Below, one piece after another: positions 1-5,305 of a stretch of 5,359 nucleotides of DNA (the first letter of the stretch is position 1; each line of letters starts with the position of its first letter). The DNA is from Candidatus Symbiobacter sp. Lineage in GTDB: Bacteria; Pseudomonadota; Alphaproteobacteria; Elsterales; Elsteraceae. Location: NCBI GenBank assembly GCA_030054015.1, contig JASGCR010000164.1, positions 1-5,359 on the forward strand. Reading direction: 5' to 3'. The notes beneath the pieces are model-generated. The model saw only the letters and a program-made list of their open reading frames with translations. It was not told the DNA's origin and searched no databases. The translations under genes and the position numbers were made by a program.

Positions 1-54
1 TACAACCGGACAGACCTCGTGCTATAGAACCGGACATATCACGTGTTCGTGACA
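1..54. mobile_element. Possible insertion-sequence end (repeated ACCGGACA motif)
   Basis: AACCGGACA occurs twice (4-12 and 28-36), 24 bases apart, and the segment ends in GTGACA near position 54. Read on the minus strand this is a TGTCACG terminus followed by two TGTCCGGTT boxes. Repeated short boxes inside a TG...CA end are typical of IS21-like elements, so the transposon body would lie to the left of the window. No transposase is visible, so this is inference from end structure only. Confidence 0.3.
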
Positions 55-64
55 CGATTTTTTT
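42..64 (+). terminator. Weak candidate intrinsic terminator, rightward
   Basis: CGTGT (42-46) pairs with ACACG (52-56) around a 5-base loop, and seven T residues follow (58-64) on the plus strand. The stem is short, so it is a weak candidate. It would stop transcription arriving from the left and does not serve the transporter gene, which reads the other way and has no T tract after its stop. Confidence 0.3.
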
Positions 65-99
65 AAATTCTGGGGAAATGCGACATCACGACGCCTGGC

Positions 100-1017
100 T
101 CAATTTGTCACCGCTGAGTCGGCGGGTGAGGGGGGTTTGGCGCCGCCGCGTATCACCAGGGCGACCGCGACCGCGACCACTGCCATGCCGACCAGGGCGT
201 TCAGGCCAATTTTGTCCCCGAAAAACAGCCAGGCCTCGATGGCCGTGACCGGCGGCACCAGGTACATGAGGCTGGATACTTTGGCGGCGGAGCCGGTGCG
301 GATGAGGAAATAATACACCGCCAACGTCATCACCGATAACCCCCAGGACGCCCAGGCCAAGGCCAGACCAAAAGGCAGCGTCCAATTCACCTGGCCGCCA
401 CCCCACAGCGCAAACGGCCCAAACACCAAGGCGCAACTGCCAAATTGAAGCGTGGCGGCACTGCGAAAATCAACCCCACTGCAAAATCTTTTCTGATACA
501 GCGAGCCCAGTGTGATCGACACCACCGCGATGCAGGCGGGCAACACCATCCACAGACTAATCGCTGGCACGGCAATGCGATCCGACAACACGATGACAAT
601 GCCAACCAGGCCAAGAAAAATGCCGATAAATTGCTTTTTGCTGACATGTTCTTGCAACATCCAACCGGCAAATATACCGGTCAATAAAGGCTGTAACGCC
701 GTCACCAGGGCGGTAATGCCGGCCGCCAAACCCATTTTAATGCTGGCAAACACCCCCCAAATATAAAACCCCTGCAGCATGAGTCCGGCGATGCAACAAT
801 GCAGCATCAACATGCCGCGCGGCCAACGCACTCCCGCCAAGCCTGCCAATATGGCCATCGTGCTGCTGGCAATGATAAAGCGCAATTCAATAAACGGTAC
901 CGCATCGGCATAGGGCATACCAAACCGCGCCCCTATGAATCCGGTACTCCATAACAGCACGAATAAAATCGGCAAAAACAGTGATTTATTAAGATAAGCG
1001 GGGTTTAAGTTAATCAT
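100..1017 (-). CDS. DMT superfamily (EamA-type) inner-membrane transporter
   Basis: The 305-residue product is almost entirely hydrophobic and reads as about ten membrane helices arranged as two EamA repeats, the usual size and layout of drug/metabolite transporters of the YdcZ/RhaT/YedA-like superfamily. The first repeat begins with a helix carrying WSTGFIGARFGM (about residues 24-35), a common EamA opening (WxxxFxxxK/R), and ends near residue 145 (GLVGIVIVLSD). The second runs from about residue 153 to 290, with the typical late segment SSLMYLVPPVTAIEAWLFFGD (proline-rich helix 9). The C-terminus is a short polar tail. The substrate cannot be deduced; such proteins export amino acids, metabolites or drugs. 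The start at 1017 has only a weak Shine-Dalgarno (GGA about 8 bases upstream). It is separated from the cytochrome gene by the structured repeat region, so it is probably a separate transcription unit. The family call is firm; the specific function is unknown. Confidence 0.9.
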   Translation of the reverse strand: MINLNPAYLNKSLFLPILFVLLWSTGFIGARFGMPYADAVPFIELRFIIASSTMAILAGLAGVRWPRGMLMLHCCIAGLMLQGFYIWGVFASIKMGLAAGITALVTALQPLLTGIFAGWMLQEHVSKKQFIGIFLGLVGIVIVLSDRIAVPAISLWMVLPACIAVVSITLGSLYQKRFCSGVDFRSAATLQFGSCALVFGPFALWGGGQVNWTLPFGLALAWASWGLSVMTLAVYYFLIRTGSAAKVSSLMYLVPPVTAIEAWLFFGDKIGLNALVGMAVVAVAVALVIRGGAKPPSPADSAVTN

Positions 1018-1097
1018 AGAATTTTTCCAGGTAAATTTAGCATTTTTCCCAATGAAGTTTGTTTAGTCTCTTAACACCCCTCAATATTTAAAAGAAA

Positions 1098-1159
1098 GAG
1101 CATCACTCGCCGCAAACAAGAGCGTCATTAACAGCAAGAGCGTCATTCCCCGCAAACAA
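1098..1159. repeat. Left array of element end-sequence (three units)
   Basis: Three tandem units begin with GAG: 1098-1119 (degenerate, 22 bp), 1120-1137 (18 bp) and 1138-1159 (22 bp). The last two start with the exact ten bases GAGCGTCATT that also open the palindromic element at 1160. The 22-bp units end in CCGCAAACAA. Each unit is therefore a partial copy of the left closing arm of the element, facing the same way. Confidence 0.85.
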
Positions 1160-1348
1160 GAGCGTCATTCCCCGCCGGACTGCAAGCGGGAATCCGCTTG
1201 CAGTCCGAGTCGGGGCCTGTCCCCCGCCCGTGACGTAAGTCACGGGTCGGGGGAAAGCCCCCAGGAGTATTATTCCCCAAAACTCCTGGGGGATTACCCG
1301 ACTCGAAATATCCGTGTTCCACGGATATTTCGGCGGGTAATGACGCTC
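1160..1348. repeat. Palindromic four-way-junction element, copy 1
   Basis: Nested inverted repeats account for nearly the whole 189 bp. The closing stem is 1160-1176 with 1332-1348 (16 of 17 pairs; mismatch 1170/1338). Hairpin A is 1177-1189 with 1194-1206 (13 bp, 4-base loop). Stem B is 1207-1214 with 1297-1304 (8 bp). Hairpin C is 1305-1316 with 1320-1331 (12 bp, 3-base loop). Inside B are hairpin B1 (1221-1234 with 1239-1253, one bulged T) and hairpin B2 (1258-1268 with 1282-1292, 11 bp). The closing stem, A, B and C abut with no unpaired base. It contains no plausible gene. It resembles a MITE/REP-type dispersed repeat or a structured RNA; which strand, if any, is transcribed cannot be told. 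Confidence 0.85.
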
Positions 1349-1424
1349 CCTTTTTTCCGCTCTCTTTTTAGCGGGTAATGACGCTCCCTTTTTTCCGCTC
1401 TCTTTTTAGCGGGTAATGACGCTC
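1333..1424. repeat. Right array of element end-sequence, 38-bp tandem repeat
   Basis: Two identical 38-bp units (1333-1370 and 1371-1408) and a 16-bp partial third (1409-1424) each begin with GCGGGTAATGACGCTC, the right closing arm of the element, followed by a T-rich filler (six T, then CCGCTCTC, then five T). The first unit overlaps the element itself. These arms are the reverse complement of the GAGCGTCATT units on the left side. Confidence 0.9.
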
Positions 1425-1436
1425 TTTACTAAGCGC

Positions 1437-1453
1437 GGCGGCATGTTGCCGCC
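1437..1453 (-). terminator. Hairpin just after the cytochrome c gene
   Basis: GGCGGCA (1437-1443) and TGCCGCC (1447-1453) form a perfect 7-bp stem with a 3-base loop, starting four bases past the stop codon of the cytochrome gene. Its position suggests an end-of-transcript or RNA-stabilising hairpin. On the minus strand it is not followed by a clear T tract, so it is not a textbook intrinsic terminator. Confidence 0.4.
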
Positions 1454-1456
1454 TAA

Positions 1457-1858
1457 TTATTTAAGGCTTTGCAAATAGGCGATCAAATTGGCGCGGTCAT
1501 TGGCATCGGCAAGGCCGGGAAAGGCCATTTTGTTATTCGCCACCAGTTTGCGCGGGTTGGTGACCAAGGCATCCAGCCTGGCGGCATCCCACTTCTTGCC
1601 CGCGCCCCAATCTTTCATGGCTTGGGAATAATTAAACCCAGGCGAGGTGGCCACGGGGCGACCCATCACGCCAAATAAAGACGGCCCGATTTTATTGATG
1701 CCGGCTTTGTTGGCGTGGCAGACCAGGCATTTGGCGAAAATTTTTTCGCCCTGGGCGGCATCGCCCGCTGCCTGGGCGGCCTGGCCAAATCCCAAGCCCA
1801 GCATAAGGCCGGCCCCGATCAACCCCGGACGCGCCCATGAAAAAAACCCGCGATCCAT
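1457..1858 (-). CDS. Periplasmic class I monohaem cytochrome c (c2-like)
   Basis: The protein has 133 residues. An N-terminal signal peptide (hydrophobic core about residues 12-25) ends at AQAA, with likely cleavage after residue 30. The mature part has a CLVCH haem-attachment site (Cys44, Cys47, His48), the usual G-P-S-L after the haem site (about 58-61), and a candidate axial methionine in NKMAFPG (Met111). It closes with a C-terminal helix ending LIAYLQSLK. This is the standard mitochondrial/c2-type fold, in which the protein shuttles electrons in the periplasm. CcmH and CcmI, encoded just upstream on the same strand, belong to the machinery that would attach its haem. A GGGGGAA purine tract a few bases upstream supports the start at 1858. 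The exact electron partners (bc1, oxidase or other) cannot be told from sequence. The gene lies 169 bases beyond the ccmI stop and probably has its own promoter. Confidence 0.93.
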   Translation of the reverse strand: MDRGFFSWARPGLIGAGLMLGLGFGQAAQAAGDAAQGEKIFAKCLVCHANKAGINKIGPSLFGVMGRPVATSPGFNYSQAMKDWGAGKKWDAARLDALVTNPRKLVANNKMAFPGLADANDRANLIAYLQSLK

Positions 1859-1888
1859 TTTATTCCCCCAAAACGAACAACCCCCGCC

Positions 1889-1924
1889 GCATCAAGCGCA
1901 TCAAGCGCATCAAGCGCATCAAGC
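1889..1924. repeat. Four perfect 9-bp tandem repeats upstream of the cytochrome c gene
   Basis: GCATCAAGC is present four times in a row (1889-1897, 1898-1906, 1907-1915, 1916-1924). The array lies about 30 bases upstream of the cytochrome c start codon, between a candidate promoter and the ribosome site, so it would fall in the 5' untranslated region. Perfect short repeats of this kind change copy number by slippage. Confidence 0.9.
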
Positions 1925-1949
1925 ACTCATGGCACGACGCGGCCAGGCC

Positions 1950-1978
1950 AGCATAGCATTGCGCCCGCCAAAACCCAA
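1950..1978 (-). promoter_or_regulatory. Candidate sigma-70-like promoter for the cytochrome c gene
   Basis: On the minus strand TTGGGT (1973-1978) and TATGCT (1950-1955) are 17 bases apart, matching the -35 and -10 consensus at 3 and 4 of 6 positions. It sits in the 169-base gap between ccmI and the cytochrome gene, about 90 bases upstream of the start codon. The match is modest. Confidence 0.3.
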
Positions 1979-2015
1979 AAAATTAATGGCGGTCGATGCG
2001 GCGGAGTTTCATTCA

Positions 2016-2041
2016 AACCGAAAAAGATTATTTTTGCGGTT
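2016..2041 (-). terminator. Hairpin enclosing the ccmI stop codon
   Basis: AACCG+AAAAA (2016-2025) pairs with TTTTT+CGGTT (2031-2035 and 2037-2041), ten pairs with one bulged G at 2036. The five-base loop holds the TAA stop of ccmI. The A/T-rich symmetric stem could act as a weak terminator in either direction or protect the 3' end of the operon transcript. There is no T run after the stem on the minus strand. Confidence 0.3.
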
Positions 2042-3674
2042 GCCGTGAGTCGTTCAAAGCCTTGATGACATCGCCGCGAATGGGGGAATTATTGGGCAGG
2101 CGGTTGAGCAAGCGGGTGAGCAAGCTGCGTCCCAATTCTTTGTTGCCGCTGGTGAGTTCGGCCCGCCCCACAAACCACAAGGCTTCGGGCTGGAGCGGGT
2201 CGAGCGACAAGATGCGGCGCATCACCGTCATAAATTCGGACGGCGGCGGCGTTTGGCTCAATTCCGGCGGGTACAGCGTGTGGGCATAGGCCAATTGAAT
2301 GTCAATCCGTTCCGGGCCGCGCCGCGCCGCCTCGGTCACGGCGTCGCGCGATAATTCATGTTGGCCCAAAATCGCCCGCGCCTTGCTTAGACGGAACCAA
2401 CCCTCGGCATCATTCGGATTGTCGCGCAGCCTGAGGGCTAATTGATCTACCATCGCCAAAATTTTCTCTTGGCGTTGTTCGGGGCTTAGGCCGCTCATTT
2501 TGGTGACATCGTCGCGCGACAAAATCGGCAGGGTGCTGTCGAATTTATTGCGGTTGGTCTCGCCGCCATTGGCGACGGCCAAGGGATCGAGAAATTGCGG
2601 GACTGCCCGGCCCAAAGCCCGGCCTAAATTATCCAAATGGGCTTGCAAATCTGGCAACCAGGGCGCGGTTTTGGGGGAATCATGTCCCAATTCCAAAAAT
2701 ATGTTAAACGCGCCGGCTTTATCGCCGCCTTGTTCTTTGGCCAGGGCGGTGTAATAACGCGACAGGGCGGCATCGGGTTCTTTGGCCAGCACTTGGCGGA
2801 ACAAACTGGCGGCGCGTGGCGTGACGATGCCGGACGTCTCGGCCACCAATACCTGGCCCAATTTCTCGGCAATGTCGATGCGCTCTGGGGCCAGGGCCAG
2901 GGCATGGTCAAAGGCGGCAATGCTGCCGTCTAATTGTCCCAAATTCAACCGCGATTGCCCCAGCACGGCAAAACCATCACTGTCATCCGGATGTTCTTGC
3001 AAATGCTGTTCCAACGTCACCACCAATTGCCGTAATTCTTGTCGCGCCGTCCATTCAGCCCCGCGTTGGTGCAACGGGAGATCGGGCTGGCCCGGCACCC
3101 CCAAAACCAGATAGAGACCCAAGGCCCCGCCAATAAAAAACACCGCCAAGCACAGCAACCCGACCCGCGCCGCCATATAAGATGGTGCCGAATGGAGAAA
3201 TTGCAGCGTGCCATCTTTGTCGCCATCGGGGGCGGGACGGGCGGGACGCACACGCACCTCAGGCCGCATCTCGGCCAGATCGGCATAGCGCAACAAACGA
3301 TGTTCGATTTCTTGGCGTGAAATTTGGGCAAGATCGGGTGCCACCAGAGCGTAATCCAGGTCGCGTTCCAATTCGGTCAATTGGTGGCGTGCGACCTTGA
3401 AACGTGTGTCGCCCTCGGCTTGTTCAATGGCGGCGGCATTTTGGGTTGTCCAGCCACTGGACCAGATGCCCGCATGTTCGCCCCGCGGTTCGCCCCGCTG
3501 TCCAGTCCCTTGGCCCCCCGCCTGCGACGCAAACTGAGACATGATGCCGCGTCGTTTCGCGTTGGGGGCGGGCGTGGCCTGACCATAATGCGTCCAGAGC
3601 GGGCGCAGCAAAAGCCAGGCCACCACCATGCTCACCAGAATCACGCCGGTTATAAAGGTTAAATTGGCGATCAT
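2028..3674 (-). CDS. ccmI: Cytochrome c maturation protein CcmI (CycH), TPR apocytochrome chaperone
   Basis: The 548-residue protein has the two-part CcmI layout. Helix 1 (about residues 4-24) is followed by a cytoplasmic loop containing the conserved helical stretch ELERDLDYALV...EIEHRLL (about 101-128). Helix 2 spans about 168-192, followed at once by the family motif PGQPDLPL (194-201). A long periplasmic domain with TPR-like helices follows (about 215-270 and 405-530, e.g. DSDGFAVLGQSRLNLGQLDGS and DAEGWFRLSKARAILGQ). In the family, the membrane part works with CcmF/CcmH in haem ligation and the TPR part binds the C-terminus of apocytochromes c. The start is supported by a GAGGTGA ribosome site overlapping the ccmH stop, so the two genes are translationally linked. 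The cytoplasmic loop carries a Gly/Arg-rich insertion (about residues 50-73), including a 12-bp duplication at 3477-3500 that encodes RGEP/RGEH. Confidence 0.92.
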   Translation of the reverse strand: MIANLTFITGVILVSMVVAWLLLRPLWTHYGQATPAPNAKRRGIMSQFASQAGGQGTGQRGEPRGEHAGIWSSGWTTQNAAAIEQAEGDTRFKVARHQLTELERDLDYALVAPDLAQISRQEIEHRLLRYADLAEMRPEVRVRPARPAPDGDKDGTLQFLHSAPSYMAARVGLLCLAVFFIGGALGLYLVLGVPGQPDLPLHQRGAEWTARQELRQLVVTLEQHLQEHPDDSDGFAVLGQSRLNLGQLDGSIAAFDHALALAPERIDIAEKLGQVLVAETSGIVTPRAASLFRQVLAKEPDAALSRYYTALAKEQGGDKAGAFNIFLELGHDSPKTAPWLPDLQAHLDNLGRALGRAVPQFLDPLAVANGGETNRNKFDSTLPILSRDDVTKMSGLSPEQRQEKILAMVDQLALRLRDNPNDAEGWFRLSKARAILGQHELSRDAVTEAARRGPERIDIQLAYAHTLYPPELSQTPPPSEFMTVMRRILSLDPLQPEALWFVGRAELTSGNKELGRSLLTRLLNRLPNNSPIRGDVIKALNDSRQPQK

Positions 3675-3677
3675 GGG

Positions 3678-3684
3678 TCACCTC
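3678..3684 (-). promoter_or_regulatory. ccmI ribosome binding site overlapping the ccmH stop
   Basis: GAGGTGA on the minus strand includes the TGA stop of ccmH and lies 3 bases before the ccmI ATG, with the GAGG core 6 bases upstream. It fixes the ccmI start at 3674 and indicates coupled translation. Confidence 0.75.
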
Positions 3685-4352
3685 GGCGGGGGGGGAGTTC
3701 GGGGTTGGCGTTGTTCGCGGTCGTGGCGGCGAAGCAATCCTTCGAGCCGGACTTTCTCGGACAGGGTCAGGGCTTGGGGTTCTTCTATCACCTCACGCCG
3801 CCAGCGCAGCGCAAAAAACCCAAGCACCAACGCCAGGCCAAACACCAAAAAGGGAGAGAGCCACAACAGCCAACTCCGCCAATTAAACGGCGGGGATAAC
3901 AAGACATAATCGCCATAACGGGCCACGATTTCGGCTTTAATAACCTCAGGACTCGCGCCTTGTTGCAGTCTTTGCCGCACGAGCACACGCAAATCACGGG
4001 CCAAATCGGCATCGGAATCATCAATCGATTGGTTGCGACAGACCAGACAACGCAATTCCTGGGACAGGCTGCGGGCCTGGGCTTCAAGTACGGGATTGGC
4101 TAGCATTTCGTTGGGTTCAACCGCCAGGGCATGAGGCATGACCATCAACCAGCCCAGGGCAAAGGCCAGCCCCAAACCTGGGGGGCGGCGCCATACCGCC
4201 ACCAAACCTGGGGGGCGGCAGGACACCGCCACCAAACCTGGGGGGCGGCACAATACCGCCGCCACAGCCACCGCCAGGCGTAATAAATGGCGTAAATTCT
4301 GGCGTAACGGATAAAGCCGGGTTTGGCGGGGAGGATAGGCTGGGCTTGGCAT
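3678..4352 (-). CDS. ccmH: Cytochrome c maturation protein CcmH (CycL), thioredoxin-like apocytochrome reductant
   Basis: The hallmark is LRCLVCRNQSI (Cys at about 102 and 105 when counted from this start), the redox motif with which CcmH reduces apocytochrome CxxCH cysteines before haem ligation. The conserved helical domain ARDLRVLVRQRLQQG...IVARYGDYVLLSPPF follows, then a C-terminal membrane helix (about 158-185) and a short charged cytoplasmic tail. Family members are about 150 residues; this one is 224 because the segment before the likely signal cleavage (HALA/VEPNE, about residue 77) is expanded by a 30-bp repeat present three times. The start is uncertain. 4352 puts a basic, hydrophobic signal near the N-terminus and has GAGAG 5 bases upstream. 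4451 overlaps the rdgB stop as ATGA but adds 33 residues that do not look like a signal. 4487 is less likely. Helix-rich neighbours encode rdgB upstream and ccmI directly downstream. Confidence 0.88.
   Translation of the reverse strand: MPSPAYPPRQTRLYPLRQNLRHLLRLAVAVAAVLCRPPGLVAVSCRPPGLVAVWRRPPGLGLAFALGWLMVMPHALAVEPNEMLANPVLEAQARSLSQELRCLVCRNQSIDDSDADLARDLRVLVRQRLQQGASPEVIKAEIVARYGDYVLLSPPFNWRSWLLWLSPFLVFGLALVLGFFALRWRREVIEEPQALTLSEKVRLEGLLRRHDREQRQPRTPPPPR
4172..4261. repeat. Three 30-bp tandem repeats in frame inside ccmH
   Basis: Units at 4172-4201, 4202-4231 and 4232-4261 share an identical 18-base core that opens CCAAACCTGG, then differ in five bases (GCCAT, AGGAC, ACAAT), then share ACCGCC. 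Because 30 is a multiple of three, ccmH stays open, and each unit encodes ten residues with the core RPPGL. Each unit can also form a small hairpin (CCGCC with GGCGG). The insertion splits what looks like the original signal-peptide hydrophobic core. Confidence 0.93.
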
Positions 4353-4393
4353 CGGCACTCTCAGTCGCAAAGTTGTCACTATTTCGCCCAAGT

Positions 4394-4423
4394 TACATAA
4401 CCCATCCGATCCGCCAATGCCAA
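4394..4423 (-). promoter_or_regulatory. Candidate internal promoter for ccmH-ccmI
   Basis: On the minus strand TTGGCA (4418-4423, 5 of 6 to the -35 consensus) is followed after 18 bases by TATGTA (4394-4399, a poor -10). It would start transcription some 35 bases upstream of the ATG at 4352, consistent with that start rather than 4451. The evidence is weak. Confidence 0.25.
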
Positions 4424-4447
4424 CAGAATACGGCACAAGGGGGTCGT

Positions 4448-5113
4448 TCATGACCGTAACCAGCGTTGAAATTGGCTCTGTTCGCATAATTGCCGCAAAG
4501 CGATGGCGCGGTGACTCATCTGATTTTTGCGGGCGGGATCAATTTCGGCAAAACTTAGCTTCTGGCCGTAGTCCTGGCCCTGGGGGATAAAAAACGAGTC
4601 ATAACCAAACCCGCCCGCCCCGCGCGGCGGATAGATAATGGTTCCGGGCAAAACCCCTTCGACCGTCATTACCTCACAATTTTTATGGTCAAGCGGCACC
4701 GCCAGCGTCAAGGCACAGACAAATTGCGCCGACCGGTCGGGATGCGCGGCCAGTAAAGTATTAATTCGCCCCATGGCGCGGGCAAAATTGGCTTTGCCGT
4801 CGCGGGTTTTGCCCGCCCACCGCGCCGAATAAATCCCCGGCGCCCCGCCCAAAGCCGTCACGCACAGACCGGAATCATCCGCCAGGGCCGGGCGGTTGCT
4901 GCCCAGGGCGGCTGCTTTGGCCTTTAATTCGGCATTGGCGCGAAAGCTTGTGCCGGTTTCTTCCGGTTCGCTGAGGCCAAATTGATCCGGTCGCAAGCAT
5001 TCAATCCCCATCGCGGCAAAAATCGCCGAAAATTCGCGCCATTTCCCGTCATTATGGGTGGCGATTAGGAGGGATTTTGCCATTGGTAATGGCGATGGGG
5101 CGGGGGGCATCAT
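4448..5113 (-). CDS. rdgB: RdgB/HAM1 family dITP/XTP pyrophosphatase
   Basis: The 221-residue cytoplasmic enzyme hydrolyses non-canonical purine nucleoside triphosphates (dITP, XTP, ITP) to the monophosphate plus pyrophosphate, keeping deaminated purines out of DNA and RNA. All family signatures are present: ATHNDGK near the N-terminus (Thr19, Asn21, Lys24, substrate binding); LADDSGLCVTALGGAPG (77-93, with the acidic pair Asp79-Asp80 used for metal and catalysis) followed by YSARWAG; GAGGFGYD (165-172); and SHRAIALRQL (200-209, base recognition). The length fits the family plus about ten extra N-terminal residues. The start at 5113 is preferred because AAGGT lies 6 bases upstream. The internal Met at 5083, which would match the usual family N-terminus, has no ribosome site. 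The stop overlaps a possible ccmH ATG (ATGA at 4448-4451). In many alphaproteobacteria rdgB sits beside rph/hemW; here its upstream neighbour is a repeat array. Confidence 0.95.
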   Translation of the reverse strand: MMPPAPSPLPMAKSLLIATHNDGKWREFSAIFAAMGIECLRPDQFGLSEPEETGTSFRANAELKAKAAALGSNRPALADDSGLCVTALGGAPGIYSARWAGKTRDGKANFARAMGRINTLLAAHPDRSAQFVCALTLAVPLDHKNCEVMTVEGVLPGTIIYPPRGAGGFGYDSFFIPQGQDYGQKLSFAEIDPARKNQMSHRAIALRQLCEQSQFQRWLRS

Positions 5114-5119
5114 GATTTG

Positions 5120-5124
5120 ACCTT
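5120..5124 (-). promoter_or_regulatory. Ribosome binding site deciding the rdgB start
   Basis: AAGGT on the minus strand lies 6 bases before the ATG at 5113. The alternative ATG at 5083 is preceded by a pyrimidine-rich stretch with no such site. Confidence 0.65.
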
Positions 5125-5154
5125 GAGGAATTGTTCAGATGAGTCCTAACAAAA

Positions 5155-5305
5155 GGAGTGACAAGAAGAAGTGTTAAAAAGGAGTGACAAGAAGAGGCGT
5201 TAAAAAGGAGGGGCAAAAACAGGAGCGTCAAAAAGGAGGGGCAAAAACAGGAGCGTTAAAAAGGAGGGGCAAAAACAGGAGCGTCAAAAAGGAGGGCAAA
5301 AACAG
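5155..5305. repeat. Graded 26-28-bp tandem array upstream of rdgB
   Basis: Six units begin with GGAG: 5155-5180 and 5181-5206 (26 bp, GGAGTGACAAGAAGA type), 5207-5234, 5235-5262 and 5263-5290 (28 bp, GGAGGGGCAAAAACAGGAGC type, differing at one C/T), and a last unit from 5291 that runs into the palindromic element. Units nearest the element match its arm best; those near rdgB are most diverged. The array fills most of the space upstream of rdgB and no convincing promoter was seen in it. Confidence 0.9.

Noticed and set aside
86..436. Minus-strand frame overlapping the transporter gene
   Set aside because: It is a Gly/Arg-rich out-of-frame shadow of a clear membrane-protein gene with no family features.
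1086..1115. Promoter for the transporter gene (TTGCGG, 18 bases, TTAAAT on the minus strand)
   Set aside because: The match is only 3 of 6 and 4 of 6 in an A/T-rich stretch partly inside a repeat unit, no better than chance.
1160..1348. Cloverleaf-like fold suggesting a tRNA or tmRNA
   Set aside because: Stems are 8-17 bp with tiny loops, there is no anticodon loop, T-loop motif or CCA, and the length is wrong.
1160..1348. Retron-type or other reverse-transcribed RNA
   Set aside because: No reverse transcriptase gene is in the window and no msr/msd features could be recognised; branched hairpins alone are not enough.
1332..1356. Intrinsic terminator on the plus strand (element stem followed by six T)
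   Set aside because: It would act on rightward transcription, but all recognised genes read leftward; the T run belongs to the repeat filler.
1647..2048. Plus-strand frame over the cytochrome start and 9-bp repeats, encoding repeated HQA
   Set aside because: The residue repeat simply reflects the 9-bp DNA repeat, and the frame is antisense to a well-supported cytochrome c gene.
2637..2933. Plus-strand open frames inside ccmI
   Set aside because: They are antisense to strongly conserved CcmI coding sequence, have arbitrary composition and lack ribosome sites.
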